The position numbers and the translations under genes were made by a program. 64,000 nucleotides of DNA from contig NC_091132.1 of assembly GCF_040183065.1 (NCBI RefSeq), positions 87,310,606 through 87,374,605 of the forward strand. Direction: 5' to 3'. This DNA is from Periplaneta americana (Eukaryota > Arthropoda > Insecta > Blattodea > Blattidae). The notes below the pieces were generated by a model. That model worked only from the letters and a program-made list of their open reading frames with translations, had not been told where the DNA came from and searched no databases. Below are positions 23,339 through 34,910 of the stretch, one piece after another. Positions within the stretch are counted from its first letter, which is position 1. Each line of letters opens with the position of its first letter.

Positions 23339-23559
23339 TGAGAATATTAATTTTGCAGGATGACCGAATGTAAAGTGCACCAGGGCGAGTGTTTGCGTTT
23401 TCCAGTAAGTATCAGCAAGCCAAGGCATAGTGCATAAGGCGACTAACAGATGGCACCAAGAGATGTGCGTAGGCAGATGCAGTAGCCATTTTCTCTCATT
23501 TGCTTCTGAGGTGCGAGATTGTGCTGACGTAACTTGTGTTGCAGATCATCAGGACAAAG
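23339..23559. other. Possible LTR or spacer after G2
   Basis: The polypurine-like GGATGACCGAATGTAA at about 23358 would begin an LTR with TGTAA. Without a second copy this cannot be confirmed. No gene is seen. Confidence 0.3.
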
Positions 23560-23629
23560 CCATGCAGCAGATACTCAGTGGTCTTCATATTTTTAAACTT
23601 AACAGGCAGAACTCAAAAGGTGTTGTGAC

Positions 23630-23960
23630 ACCTTTATTGTGGAAAATGCATCAACATCTTTCAGGTATCCTTTATAGAAATATTAAATTTGCAGTAGTAG
23701 CATATGCTGATGATGTAATGTTAATGAAAGACAAGGATCTGGATCAGCTAATAAACATTCTACGAGATCGGGAACATTATTTAGGCTTGGCCTAAATGTC
23801 ATTAAATCAAAATTGTTGCCGATTGGCAAGTGGGATGACATTCCACAAAGTCCAGCAATGCAAACAGTTGCATCACATAAAATGTTTGTTGTACATGATA
23901 CGAATTCTGTCGGTGAAATGCAGGTAATGAACTGGGGACATATTGTAGAAAAAATAAAAA
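23630..23960 (+). pseudogene. Reverse transcriptase palm of the Tx1-like fragment
   Basis: VVAYADDVMLM at about 23693 retains both catalytic Asp residues. A frameshift at about 23793 moves the rest (LNVIKSKLLPIGKWDD) to another frame. The frame stops shortly before the mariner boundary at 23998. It is a fragment with no 5' part of the domain visible. Confidence 0.6.
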
Positions 23961-23997
23961 TGCATGACAAGATTTTTATCATCGTGACTTGGATATA

Positions 23998-25550
23998 CAG
24001 TGCCTTTCGCTGTCGAGTCACCCATTGCATGGTGGCAGGCAATAGCAACTGTTGATAACCGAGCTCCTGGCAATGTGACAGACTTAAATCCCTTACTCTT
24101 CATAGGAGCGCGGGAGTTATTCAGTCAGTCTCACAGCAGTTTTGTTTCAGCGTGGTCGTGCTTTGAAGTGCTTCGTATGAAATGTTATTTCTGTATTAGT
24201 GCTACAAGTGTTATTGTGCTTGGTATTAACAGTGATTTCTTTATTAGTGTTGTGCTATAGTTTACATAATACCTCGACATACTTACACATTATAACAAAG
24301 AATTTTTATGTATGATTCGTGTGTCTTAAATTCTTGCAGAGAAGTTGTAAAGCGATTTTTAACTGAATATCTAGGTGTGCCTACCCCTCACATAGAGATA
24401 CTGTGCAAAAACTTGTCACTAAATTTAGAGAAACAGGGTCTATTCTTGATAAGAAGGAAAGGGTAAATAAACGTGTGCTTACTGAGGAGAAACTAGATGA
24501 AATGGGAGAAAGATCAGAATATACTTCACAGAAATCCCTCTGACGGCTTGCACAGGAAACTGGAATTTCGATGATCTCAACATGATGAGCTACAAAACTC
24601 TGCATGGCGAGCTACCAAACTCTTAAAATTGAAACCATACAAGCTCACTGTTGTTCATGAATTGTTCCCACGTGATCATGAAAAAAGGTTAAATTTTTAT
24701 AACTGGATTTTGCAAAATGTTCATGATTGAGTAATTGACCCAAGCTTAATTTTCTTTTCTGACGAAGCATGGTTCCATTTACATGGACATTTGTCCATTC
24801 AGAATGACAGGTACTAGAGCACAGATAAACCCAATTTTATACACGAAACTTCCTTACATGAGGAGATCAGGGTTTGGTGCGCAGTAAATGCATTTAGGGT
24901 TTAGAGCCTATATTTTTTTAAAGTACCATTAATGCACAGAGATACAGGGATAACATACTCACACCATTCTTTGAACAGTTAACTGACACTGAATGTCAAG
25001 CAGGGTATTTCCAACAAGACTCTTCCACGGCGCATACAGCTGACAAGACGTTAAATTTAATTCAGGAAATTTTTGAAGCTAGGATCATTAGTAAAGAATT
25101 ATAGCTGCCATGATCCCCCGATCTAACTGTTTGCATCTTTTATCTATGGGGGCACTTGAAAAATAAAGTGTATGCAATGAACCCCCACATATTAGAAAAA
25201 TTCAAAGCAAATACCAGGCGTGAAATTGACTATTTCAGAAGACGAATTAATACGTGTAAATGCACATTTCCTAAAAAGGTACCAGAAATGTGTGGATGAA
25301 GGAGGACAACATTTCCAACATCTCATGTTATAAGGTATGTGATTATTTTTCTTTGTAATTTTACTCAATTGTATATGGTCATTTTCATTTTACATTGTAT
25401 ATTTGTACTGAATGGCTGTGGAGGGTAACATCGGTTGATATCGCCGGCCACCATGCAGCAGGGGTTTTGCTTTCAATTTGCCGGGAACTGGGCTATCATC
25501 GGTTGCTACTGCCTGCCGCCATGCAATGAGTGACTCGACAGCGAAAGGCA
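23998..25550 (+). mobile_element. Mariner/Tc1-like element M3 with long TIRs
   Basis: This 1.55 kb element has TIRs of 70 bp or more. The left end reads CAGTGCCTTTCGCTGTCGAG, and the right end is its near-exact inverse before 25551, followed by TA. The TIR interiors share GTGGCAGGCAATAGCAAC-type sequence with a few differences. The TA target at the left is within GATATA. Confidence 0.85.
24345..25335 (+). pseudogene. Tc1/mariner-type transposase of M3
   Basis: Readable blocks include REVVKRFLTEYLGV (N-terminal helix-turn-helix), KLLKLKPYKLTVVHEL, LIFFSDEAWFHLHGH near 24745 (first catalytic Asp) and EIRVWCAVNAFR near 24865. The C-terminal block is KRYQKCVDEGGQHFQHL near 25280. At least five stops or frame changes are present. 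This is a different transposase lineage from M1 and M2. Confidence 0.8.
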
Positions 25551-26240
25551 CTATATATCAAAGGAATTGGTAGTTCATTTGTACATTCTTGTGCAATGTT
25601 GGTATCCAGCACAAGTATTTCCAAGCACAAATTTACCTGCATGACAGATAGTGTGATTGCATGGTTTCTATGGCAAGGTTGTATATTTAGAATTCTATTA
25701 TCGATGCTATATCATAAACCATGTGAAGAAAGAATTGGTTTCATTCAGATGCAAACTAAATGTATAGTATTATTTATGAACCACAGCAGAAAAACCCAAA
25801 TCCAACACGTCTTTGCAGCAGTGTGGTTTGCATATTGATTTGAATTTGTAGAATTATACTTCGCGACAGAACATGACGGCCAACATGCGTATATTGCAAA
25901 ACAGGCAATATATTTGCAATCAAGACCTCTTCAAGTGATATCTCTATCCAGTGCTTTTGCTCCAGTAAAATCTCATTTTATAAACCTATGGATCAACAAT
26001 TGGCTCTCTTCTGACAAAGGAAAAATTTTACGGTCTGTACAAAAGAAACCAAATGACCTGGAAATGTACAAAAACTTGCCCAGACATGTTCAAACATTTT
26101 TAACAAGAGCCAGAACAGGCCACATTGTCACACAATTGTACCTGCACCGATTTCACATTTCTGATAATCCTACTTGTCTGTGGTGTAATAATCATGATGA
26201 AGATCTGGAATACATTCTTCTATACTTCCATCCATAAACC

Positions 26241-27490
26241 ACAAAAGAAGTAAATTAAAATCATCAGTACCAGTTGCAGAAGACACAGTCCTGCAGTATA
26301 TACTGACTACACCCCAACTCTGGCTACTAACAACAGGCATCTATAATGAACACCGATCAAAATACCCCTTATTTCTCGTGAAAAACAACAACTGAATAGA
26401 CTATAGTGGACTTTATGTTGTCAGAAAAAAGTTGGATACATTAAGAAGATTGGTTGATCTCTGTATTCTTCATCTTTCACTGTTGCTATTTCTCATCACT
26501 GAAATTCTCTGCTGCCTGAAGTCAAGGACTCCCAAACTTTGATTTCATTCATAAATTAGAAGAATACCTTAAGATGAGTTACCAGACATAACACGTTATA
26601 AAAACCTAATGTACCGGCATTGTATTCTATGTTTATTTTTGTATTGGCCTACACTTTATTCAGTTGTCTGTTTCTGATTTTATCATTTATATTGTATCTT
26701 TGCTTGTAACCCAACACTAATAATGTATTCAAATGTGTTTATTTTTATTAGCACATTTTATTGAATTCTCTGTTTCTGATTTTATTATGTAGTCTAAATC
26801 ATATATTCTTGTAATTTAACACTAACAGATTATGTATTGCAGTGTGTTTACTTTTATTTCTATTGTATACAATGTTTCAATTGTTTGTTTCTGATTTCAA
26901 TGTGTAATTAATATTTGATGTTGGATACAAGGGGGAGAGCCATTAATCCTTCCCATTGAAGGCTCTAAAGAACAAACCTGGACAAATACCCAACGTCCCA
27001 TCCCTACCTTTCCATGGTGCAGCTGTTCGTGAGCATAATTTTACGAGCTGAACTAAAGGGAGGGGCTACTCATCAATTATCACTGGTCAGCTTGATGAGT
27101 TAATGACTGAATTTGGTATCATTTTCCTCTATTCAATACCTAATTCCCTCTTTACCCTTTCCTATCCAGTCCTCTGACTGAACTCTTACTTTCTTCGACC
27201 CCAACAGCATTAGAGCATTTGAGACCTAGGGGTTCATTTCACTTCCCTTCCTCCTCTTTCTACTTTTCTGTTCCTAGTGCTGACCTGCTATGGCACTAAA
27301 ATCGTCCTCCAATGGCTTAAGGAGGGAAAGCTGGTGATCAACAAGATCTCCCAGCTAGGTCCAATGGACACATCGACCAACAGCAGATGTGGTCCTCCAG
27401 ACATTCTGGGGGTTGTGTGTGAATGAAGTAACCACCAAAATGTTAAAATACATATGGTGTTCACTTAAATCAGCTACAACATGTCATTTA
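26241..27490. other. Decayed repeat sequence, no gene seen
   Basis: The motif GTTTCTGATTTTAT and its surroundings recur at about 26665, 26772 and 28190, and TTTGTTTCTGATTT occurs at about 26885. This suggests diverged tandem or interspersed copies, probably of a retrotransposon 3' region. No protein domain is recognised. Confidence 0.35.
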
Positions 27491-27492
27491 AC

Positions 27493-27606
27493 CTCAAAAT
27501 CTGTGCTTCAGTGGCTGACCATGATAATATCTTTGAAAAATATTGGAGTGCAAGAGGTCAAATGACTTTATTGTCAAATGCCTGGCATTAGACAACAACA
27601 ACATAT
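27493..27606 (+). repeat. Short interspersed repeat R110, copy A
   Basis: A segment of about 110 bp contains AATATTGGAGTGCAAGAGG and AATGACTTTATTGTCAAATG, and ends in (CAA)n. Near-identical copies are at 59672-59782 and 63390-63505. Confidence 0.85.
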
Positions 27607-29017
27607 TTGATAGTAATTTAACACTAATATGTATCCCACTGTGTGCATTTTTATTTTTATTGTGTACATTTCATTCAAGGATTGCATAGGGTAGTGCTGT
27701 GCATTCTATAACCTCTCCTACTCAATTCATTTTAATATATCAATATGCCTGGTAAATTATTAATAAGTATTTAATGAATTTCAATCTTAAGGCATATAAA
27801 CTTGCAAATGTTTATTTGCTATTTAATCACAATATATGAACGTTTTCGCCGTTTAGGACATCTTCAGATATAACAATACATATTATCTGGACCTATAATA
27901 ACATAACTCAGTTTCCATCCTCACCTTCTTGTGGTGCATCCTGTTCTAACAAATGAGACTCCAGAGAGTGAGTCATGGCAGTATAACCATTTCATCTCAT
28001 ACTGAGGAAATGCAGTATAAACCAGTTTGTCCAGAAGCTGTAAAGTGATAGCCCTACCATAGGACTTGCCTCCTCCTTCCTTGCAACTAATTAGAGGAAA
28101 TCATTATGTTTGCAAGTCTACAAATATAATTTTGTAGATCGTTTTTATAGGACTATGACCTGTTAGGATGATATTTTATTAAATCCTCTGTTTCTGATTT
28201 TATTATATAAATCATATTCATTTGTAACTTATCACTGATAATATGTAATTACTTAAAACTAATACATTTTTTATATTTAACTACTGAAGTAAGTTTTACT
28301 CCTATTCAGTGTAAGAGAAAGCCTTATGGTCTTAACTGTACCAGGTTAAATAAAACCTTTCCTCGTCGTCATTATATTTGCAGCTTTCACCTCGTCTTTT
28401 TTTTTTCCACTGCAGTATGCCATTTCCTTGGTATGTATGCTTAACTAAAAACTTGCATATTGCAGTGAAAAAAAGATTAAATGTAACAAGCAAATACAAT
28501 AATAGTATTATTATAAGAGATGTTATGTAACTATAATGTTCATCACTGTTACCATAAGATTTTCTTTAGGCCTGTTTGTATAATTATTAATTTCTCACAC
28601 CTTCTATTCTGTAGGTGAATTCATAACATTCAATAACGCTTCATGAAATTGATACTAAAACTTCGTATTGTACTAGTAAACTATATTGTAAACCTCTTCT
28701 GTATATATTTCAACTAGACTGTGACTATAAATTAAGAGTTTATAGTAGTATTAAGTTTTTTTTTTTTTTTTTACTTGTTCCATATTCTACCTGTGAAGCA
28801 ATGTATGAATATCATGGAATGTTAATAAATACGTTTACTGTGTAATGTATTATCAGCATAATTTTCCAGGTACCATTCACAATATTTAAAATGCTATGAC
28901 AGTTGACATGTATGCTGTTTACTTTGATTCATTATGACTTCTGTTATTGTTTTGTACTTCCGAAAATGTATTGAAATAAAAAAATTAATTAATTAAATAT
29001 ACTGGGAAATACAGATA
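27607..29017. other. AT-rich region, no gene seen
   Basis: It holds poly-T runs (28384-28396, 28755-28773) and scattered retrotransposon-like words, including GAACGTTTTCGCC at about 27838. No ORF, RNA gene or bounded element is supported. Confidence 0.35.
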
Positions 29018-29330
29018 TTAAAAGTGTATCTGAACCAACATACTTTTCCCTTCCTCATGTGTAAAAGCGATATGTTGTTGTTTTTTTAATCTTTTCTTGT
29101 AGTTTTCAGCCTTCCTTTTTTCTTTCAAATATAGTTTCTCATACCTTGCCAGCTTTGTATGGCTAGTTCAGTCTCACAGCAGTCGTCACTGGCCTCACTT
29201 GATGCAGAAGACTCAGGAGTTGAAATTTCACAAGATGATGCTGCATGTGATGAAGATGGTTGTAATTCAGCACCACTGCCAACAGAAACTTCCATATTTT
29301 GTGGCAGCACTTGAGAATCTAGAACTGGAC
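29018..29330 (-). pseudogene. Possible terminal exon with Ser-rich segment and coiled coil
   Basis: On the minus strand a good acceptor (a pyrimidine-rich tract ending TTTAG) at 29331 precedes a Ser/Glu-rich frame with STPESSASSEASDD. A one-base shift near 29165 opens a second frame, LARYEKLYLKEKRKAENY, a short coiled coil ending with a stop at 29018. Many THAP-domain proteins end in a Ser-rich linker and coiled coil, and a broken THAP exon pair lies upstream at 33688-34143 on the same strand. This could therefore be its last exon, but the reading phases do not obviously match, so the link is speculative. Confidence 0.3.
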
Positions 29331-29339
29331 CTAAACAGG

Positions 29340-31116
29340 CAAAACAAGTTTTGATTTTGAATTATACAATAAAACGCATTAAAATAGGTAATAATAGTTT
29401 AAGATAAAATCTGCAGCCTTCTTCCTTCTATGCATTTGTGTATCTGTCAGATGAAGAGGAAATTTATTGCTACCGAATACAATTGTAGGGGTAGGCCTAT
29501 ATTGAGAAAAGGAGTAACACCTCTTCATGGCAAACATATACTGACTACATAATTATTCTGTAAGCTCACTTCATATGACATCATTTTTTGTTCTCACTCT
29601 ATGAGGAAGGATTCTAAGCCTACAGTGTTGTATGAAATTTATGTAATTTCCTAGTACCAGTCAATGTTCCTATGTCGTTTTCGCACTTACCTATGTCTGT
29701 AAGAAATTATATAATTTTGTATTGCTTCTTTCTTCATCTATCTTTTTCTTTCTCTCTCCCTCTGCTTTTTCTTATTCCATTATCTATTATTTATCCTGCT
29801 TACACCACTCCTTACTTATATTTTTCATCTCATATTTAATCTTAATACATCTCAATTTCAACAGAAGTGGAGAAAGGCAGAAGGGGAGAGAGAGGAATGC
29901 TGAACCGATGAAAGAAGAGTCTGGTAAACGAGGAAGCGAAATAAGTGCGGGGAATAGAAGGGGAAGTAGTGAGTGTGTAAAGCGTGCCAGGAGTGAGAAA
30001 AGAAGGGGCAATAGTGGAGAAAAACCTGTCTATAATCTGAGGAAAGGTGCATCAGTGGGCTGAAATAATAGTAGGTTAGCTAGGTAAGGGATAAATGGAA
30101 GTGAGCTGTTGTACTTTTTTCAGTGTTAAATAGTGTTATAAATAAAGTGAAAGCAATGTTGCTAGGATACGAGCGCTAATGTGTTTTGTGAGAAGAGTTT
30201 AGACAGTGAATATAATAATAGTTCAAGTTTCTAGTGAAATAGTCAACTAGGGTTAGGTCTTATATATTAAATAAGTTATATGTATTGTTATTTAAAGTAT
30301 TAAGTTAGTTATGAAGGTAGGAATTATTTTTAAGGGAACTGAGAATAAGAGAAGGGAAGAAGAATAGTAGTGGATAAAGTAAAAGGATGGTCAAGTGAAA
30401 GTGAAGGGACATGAAAGACATAGCAAGAACAAGCTTCAAGTGTCAAAATACGTCTTGTTTAAAGTTGTAAATAGTGCAAGTAAGGGAATGCTGGCCTGAA
30501 TACAGAAATGTGAAGGGACAGCAGGACCGAAGATTTTAAGAAATATATATCATATCATACATCTCAATTTACCTTACGTGCAGTCACCAGGAATCAATCC
30601 AAAAATCTTTCTATTTATAGACAGATGCTCTACCACTACGTTATGAAGGGACTTGGTAGACTAATTTCAAAATATCCACTTAATATTTTGTGTTCTTTGT
30701 AAATGCACATCAATAGAAGGGTCGGATTAGAGGCCACTTCTGGAAGCAGCTAAGTCAGTGGAAAATACTTCATACTGGCTATGTCTTAGCTTAATTTCGA
30801 ATGTAATTTCTGTTTGTTGGATGAAAGAGGCTTTCACACCCCGATTGGGACTATAAACACAAATAAATAAATGACGTCAGCTGAAACCTCTAAGATGAGT
30901 GGAAAATGCTTCGTGTTAGCTATATCTCAGCCTAATTCGGAATAAAATGTTGTGTTTGTTGTGGGGTGTTCAGCATTAAAACCAATTAAATACACAGTAA
31001 CAACAAATAGTACTTACAGGGAGGTTAAGTTAATGTAAAAACAACTTATGTGTTCATACATAAGGGACATCAACATGTATTAAATTGGGTACCGAAATTT
31101 ATACAAGCTTTTCATC
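29340..31116. other. Intergenic or intronic sequence, no gene supported
   Basis: A purine-rich block (29860-30060) and AT-rich sequence are present. An open frame at 29722-30063 has low-complexity K/R/E/S composition and no domain, so I do not call it a gene. Confidence 0.35.
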
Positions 31117-31120
31117 ATCA

Positions 31121-31155
<35 letters not shown>
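31117..31155. repeat. (ATT)n microsatellite
   Basis: About a dozen uninterrupted ATT units are present. Confidence 0.9.
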
Positions 31156-31635
31156 GCATAGGCCTATATTGTATTTCCGTCAAATAACGTAACATTAGTA
31201 CGTAATGTGTAATTAACAAACTTTTCCCCCTTCACATTGCTAGGTGTCATCAGATTATTTACTAAGTTTTGTATTAAAATTTTAAGGTACCAGTATACTT
31301 GAAGATTGAAATTTTAAAATATCCTTTTAAAAGACACAAAATACAATAATGTACTGTAATGCCTATAGAATAACATTAGATTTATGTATTTTTAAAGGAA
31401 ATGTAGGGTAAATTTCAGAACACTGATTCCTTCCTTTCCCTCGTACTTCAAAATTCTAACCTTGTGCACACAAAAATAAATTATTGGCACTGAAAAGTGC
31501 CTTTTCGTAAGCATGATGATGTGCATATGACAAACGCACACAAATCTGCTCTTTTTAGTATTTTAAGATATAATTGTCAGTGAGGAATCCGTATACTGAA
31601 ATTTTCCCGAAATGTAATTTACACATACCGGTACG

Positions 31636-31764
31636 TGATTAATAGTAGCCTAATTATTGTAAATGTAACTTATCGGAATAACAATATAAATGGATATTAG
31701 TGATTAATTGTAGCCTAATTATTGTAATTGTAACTTATCGGATTAACAATATAAATGGATATTA
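31636..31764. repeat. Tandem duplication, two 65 bp units
   Basis: Units at 31636-31700 and 31701-31764 both contain TAGCCTAATTATTGTAA and ACAATATAAATGGATATTA, with only a few differences. Confidence 0.85.
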
Positions 31765-31859
31765 AAATGAAAATGACCTTTTTTAATTTTTTGGTAATTT
31801 CCTAGTACCCGGTACTCGTTACGTAGGTCGTTTTTATGTTCAACATATTTAGTATAACT

Positions 31860-32033
31860 TGTTGCTTGTGGGCCATCCCTAACCCCGACCTTCACCCCTA
31901 AGAGCGCCGGTCCTTATATACCCGTCAGTCAAGGCCTTCTGACAAATAAAAGCAACTGACAATAGATATCTCAGTCGTGACAACCTCATAAAATATCCTA
32001 TCAATTGAATAATCGATCTTGCTACGTACAACA
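31860..32033 (+). mobile_element. Probable solo LTR, copia-like, 174 bp
   Basis: The segment starts TGTTG and ends CAACA. It is flanked by TAACT and TAATT (5 bp, one mismatch). Internally it has TTATATAC as a possible TATA box and AATAAA about 40 bp downstream, the layout of a short copia-type LTR. No internal coding region is left. Confidence 0.5.
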
Positions 32034-32171
32034 TAATTATATTATATTATTATATTATTACCCATTTCAGCGAATACTGACGACCACTGCAAAATACGAC
32101 AATTTGGTCCAGGGAGCATTCTCTTTGGGCACAAAGGTGATTTATGTAACATGTTTCTAATTTAGTCTTTT

Positions 32172-32290
32172 AAATACCGGTACATTCTTTAATAAGTCAC
32201 TGAAAAAGAAATGTGAATATAGGAAATGGAGTGAGTACGAAATTATTATTATTTTTTGGCGCATCATTTTTACGTAAATAATGACAAATA
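32172..32290. repeat. Left copy of a duplicated block flanking the hairpin array
   Basis: It shares ACCGGTACATTCTTTAATAA, GTACGAAATTATTATTATTT and TCATTTTTACGTAAATAA with 33046-33165. A more diverged third copy begins near 33345. Confidence 0.8.
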
Positions 32291-32410
32291 AAATGGGATT
32301 ATTAGCAAGTACGTACACTGCGTTTGTCAAATGCGCATTACCATGCTTTCCAAAAGGCACTTTTCAGTGCCCGACACCCCGACTAATATTTTATGTATTC
32401 TTTCTTGCTT

Positions 32411-33045
32411 TAGGGGGCTCCGCCCCCTAAAACCCCTCTTGGGGACTTGGCCCCCAAACCTACCGGTCCATCACATTTGAGTTGAAGGTAGGAGTTACAT
32501 TTTATAACGTGTTCTTTCCTGTTTTAGGGGCTCCGCCCCCTAAAAACCCCTGTTGGGGACTTAGTCCCCAAACCCTCATACAATTAATTTATAGTAGCCT
32601 AATAAACCAGTCCATCACCTTTGGGTTGAAGGTAAGAGTTATATTTTATGATGTGTTCTTTCATGCTTTAGGGGATTCCGCCCCTAAAACCCCTGTTGGG
32701 GACTTAATCCCCAAACCTTCGTGCAATTAATTTATAGCAATTAACCGGTCCATCATCTTTGGGTTGAAGGTACGACTTTATATTTTATAATGTGTTTTTT
32801 CTTGCTTTAGCCCCCTAAAAACCCCTGTTGGGGACTTAGTCCCCAAATCTTCGTGAAATTAATTTATATTAATTAACCGTTCCATCACCTTTGGGTTGAA
32901 GGTACGACTTATATTTTATGAAGTGTTCTTTCTTGCTTTAGGGGGCTCCGCCCCCTAAAAACCCCTGTTGGGGACTTGGTCCCCAAACCTTCATGCAATT
33001 AATTTATAATAATTAACCGGTCCACCACATTTGAGTTGAAGGTAC
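32411..33045. repeat. Tandem array of five GC-hairpin units, period 114-144 bp
   Basis: Units begin near 32412, 32526, 32670, 32809 and 32941. Each has a hairpin (GGGGGCTCCGCCCCC, degraded in units three and four), then a second hairpin (TTGGGGACTTGGTCCCCAA and variants). An AT-rich spacer follows, with CCATCACCTTTGGGTTGAAG and TGTTCTTTCTTGCTTTA. The spacers lengthen after the first unit. The GC-rich hairpins contrast strongly with the AT-rich surroundings. No coding capacity is inferred. Confidence 0.9.
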
Positions 33046-33165
33046 CGGTACATTCTTTAATAAATCACCGAAAAACAAATGTGAATATATAGGATGTGGA
33101 GTGTGTACGAAATTATTATTATTTTTGGGATATCATTTTTACGTAAATAACGATAAATAAAAACT
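33046..33165. repeat. Right copy of the duplicated block flanking the hairpin array
   Basis: This is a near copy of 32172-32290. Together they bracket the hairpin array in direct orientation. Confidence 0.8.
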
Positions 33166-33580
33166 AACATGCCACATAACATTATTTTAAGAAATACAGG
33201 AAACAAGCATGAATAATATTCACCATTCTTAATGATCGTGGGATAGAAAAAAGTATGGAATAGAAATTACATACAAATGTGCGTGTAATAAACAATAAGC
33301 AAACCATCTTCGATTAATCATTTCAAAACAACGTGAATATAGCGTGGATTGTGTAGGAAAATAATTTCTTATATGTTGCTCCCAATGTGCATCATTGTTA
33401 ACTTATGAAAACAAATGAAATTTAACATGGCATATAAACACTATTTGAAGAAAGATAGGAGATATTAAGTAATATTCATCGTTCTTAATGATCTTCGGAT
33501 GGAAAATAACAATGAAATATGTATAAAATAGAAATTACATACAGGTGAGCATATAAAAACAGTAAGTAGAATCATTTATT
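33166..33580. repeat. Diverged tandem continuation of the flanking block
   Basis: Sequence around CACCATTCTTAATGATCGTG (about 33220) recurs as CATCGTTCTTAATGATCTTC (about 33478). GAAATTACATACA occurs at about 33265 and 33530. The unit is about 255 bp and has been duplicated and has diverged. Confidence 0.7.
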
Positions 33581-33687
33581 TGATTAATAAGCTTAAATTA
33601 CTCCAGGTTTAGTGTAAGAGTGGTCTATGTAACGAGTACTGGGTACTAGGAAAATACCAATATTTTTTTTTTTTCCTGGAAAGCAAT

Positions 33688-34143
33688 TTACTTATTTGAC
33701 GAAGATTTGGTGACTTTTGGAGCTGAAGCTGTTCTCTTGATTGGAGGTTTTCGTTTCATTGCTGACGGTGGTGAGAAAAAGAAGATTATTGGTACAGCAT
33801 TCGATTTTAGTTTCTGTGTGCCATCAACACGAGTTTCTTCCCCACATATCACGTACGAAGTGAACCTAAATAAATAAAAAATTATATTGGTATTAACATA
33901 ATAGAATTATACAATGTGATATCATACGTAACATCTGTTGGCTGTTTGTACTATTATTTTCCACAAATTATATTTTAATACATACCTCACATAAATATGA
34001 ATAATCAGGTGGCTTCCACTCATCCCTTTTCATTTTAATATGCCATTTCTTTCTTCTTGCTGGATCTTTTGGGAAGCACTTCATTAACATGCCCTTCTTG
34101 GCTAATTGCTGCAACCTACGGCAGCACAGCCAGGCACATTTAC
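33688..34143 (-). pseudogene. THAP-domain protein, two exons with frameshifts
   Basis: THAP domains are C2CH zinc-dependent DNA-binding modules. The minus-strand exon 34143-33986 starts after a TTTTTAG acceptor and reads VNVPGCAAVGCSN, the first Cys pair. After a one-base shift it reads MKCFPKDPARRKKWHIKMKR, the FPKDP and W core, and ends YSYLCE before a GTATGT donor. The next exon (33865-33688) starts VHF, giving the C-x2-H part of the zinc site. After another shift it reads VDGTQKLKSNAVPIIFFF, the AVP-type box that ends the domain, then a Lys/Ser-rich tail and a stop. The start codon would lie in an upstream exon that I could not identify. The two single-base shifts may be decay or assembly error. 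It resembles THAP4-type proteins, but orthology is not claimed. Confidence 0.65.
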
Positions 34144-34413
34144 CTAAAAACATAAGTAAATGAGCGCATTTCACTACATCAGTATGAATTATATCAAGAA
34201 TAAAACTGTAAGTTCAACAAGCATAAAGCACAATACGAGATAACTACGTTTTATATTACAAATCAGTCGCAAAACTAATGCAGAAAACATAGGCTATCTA
34301 GTACCATACACACATACACAATTTTTGCCGCTGGTACCACGGGATCTAGTCGACCAATGAAAATTCACACAATCCTTTGTCGCCACCACCGCCGTCGGGA
34401 TCGCCTCGCGGTG

Positions 34414-34446
34414 GTCGTGACCAAAGACGTTATAATAGGTCGTGAC
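34414..34446. repeat. Footprint-like insertion, site 1
   Basis: GTCGTGAC is directly repeated around the 17 bp CAAAGACGTTATAATAG. The same core lies between a different 8 bp duplication at 36384-36419. Confidence 0.7.
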
Positions 34447-34910
34447 CAGAGAGCGTTGGCGGGAAAACGTCACCAAGTATGCTACGTTTGAATTTTCTCA
34501 GCTGAAGTGTATTGAACTTCAATTCGCATGACGGTGATAACAATTAACATGCAACTAAACATACTTTGCACGTTCAAATCATTTACCAAATGATTTTTCT
34601 GCTGATATTTTTCACTGAAGTCTGCAGAGGCACTATAAAAACTAATTTTCACTGAGTTTTGTTTTACTACATTTCAGTAGCGGCTATTCAAATGAAGAAG
34701 GTGAAGACCATTTCACTTGTTATTTTGCGAGCCATTTGATTTTTATTTCGATTATTAAATTATTCAATTTTAAACACTATAGCGCTATAAATCAATAAAT
34801 CTCAAGTACAGTATCACCAGTCTGTTTAAATATTCCCGCTGTTGTGTAACTTTCACATCTCAGTTCCTTGAGCGGCAGCAACAAGGCAATGTTTCTCAAA
34901 TTTAAAATAT

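Larger units (their letters stand above)
23560..26240 (+). mobile_element. L1/Tx1-like non-LTR fragment, split by mariner M3
   Basis: The left part (23560-23995) contains AYADDVMLMKDKDLDQL, the reverse transcriptase catalytic box, followed by VIKSKLLPIGKWDDI. The right part (25553-26240) holds the downstream thumb-to-C-terminal region: IAWFLWQGCIFRI, PCEERIGFIQMQTKCI and a Cys-rich end (HRFHISDNPTCLWCNNHDED). The order and motifs resemble Tx1-type ORF2 proteins; clade placement is from memory. Many frame changes show decay. Confidence 0.6.

Noticed and set aside
29722..30063. 113-codon plus-strand frame rich in K, R, E and S
   Set aside because: Low-complexity purine-rich DNA with no domain or convincing splice sites.
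32411..33045. Direct-repeat array considered as CRISPR
   Set aside because: The sequence is an insect-type nuclear genome; the units are 114-144 bp with conserved spacers, unlike CRISPR repeats.
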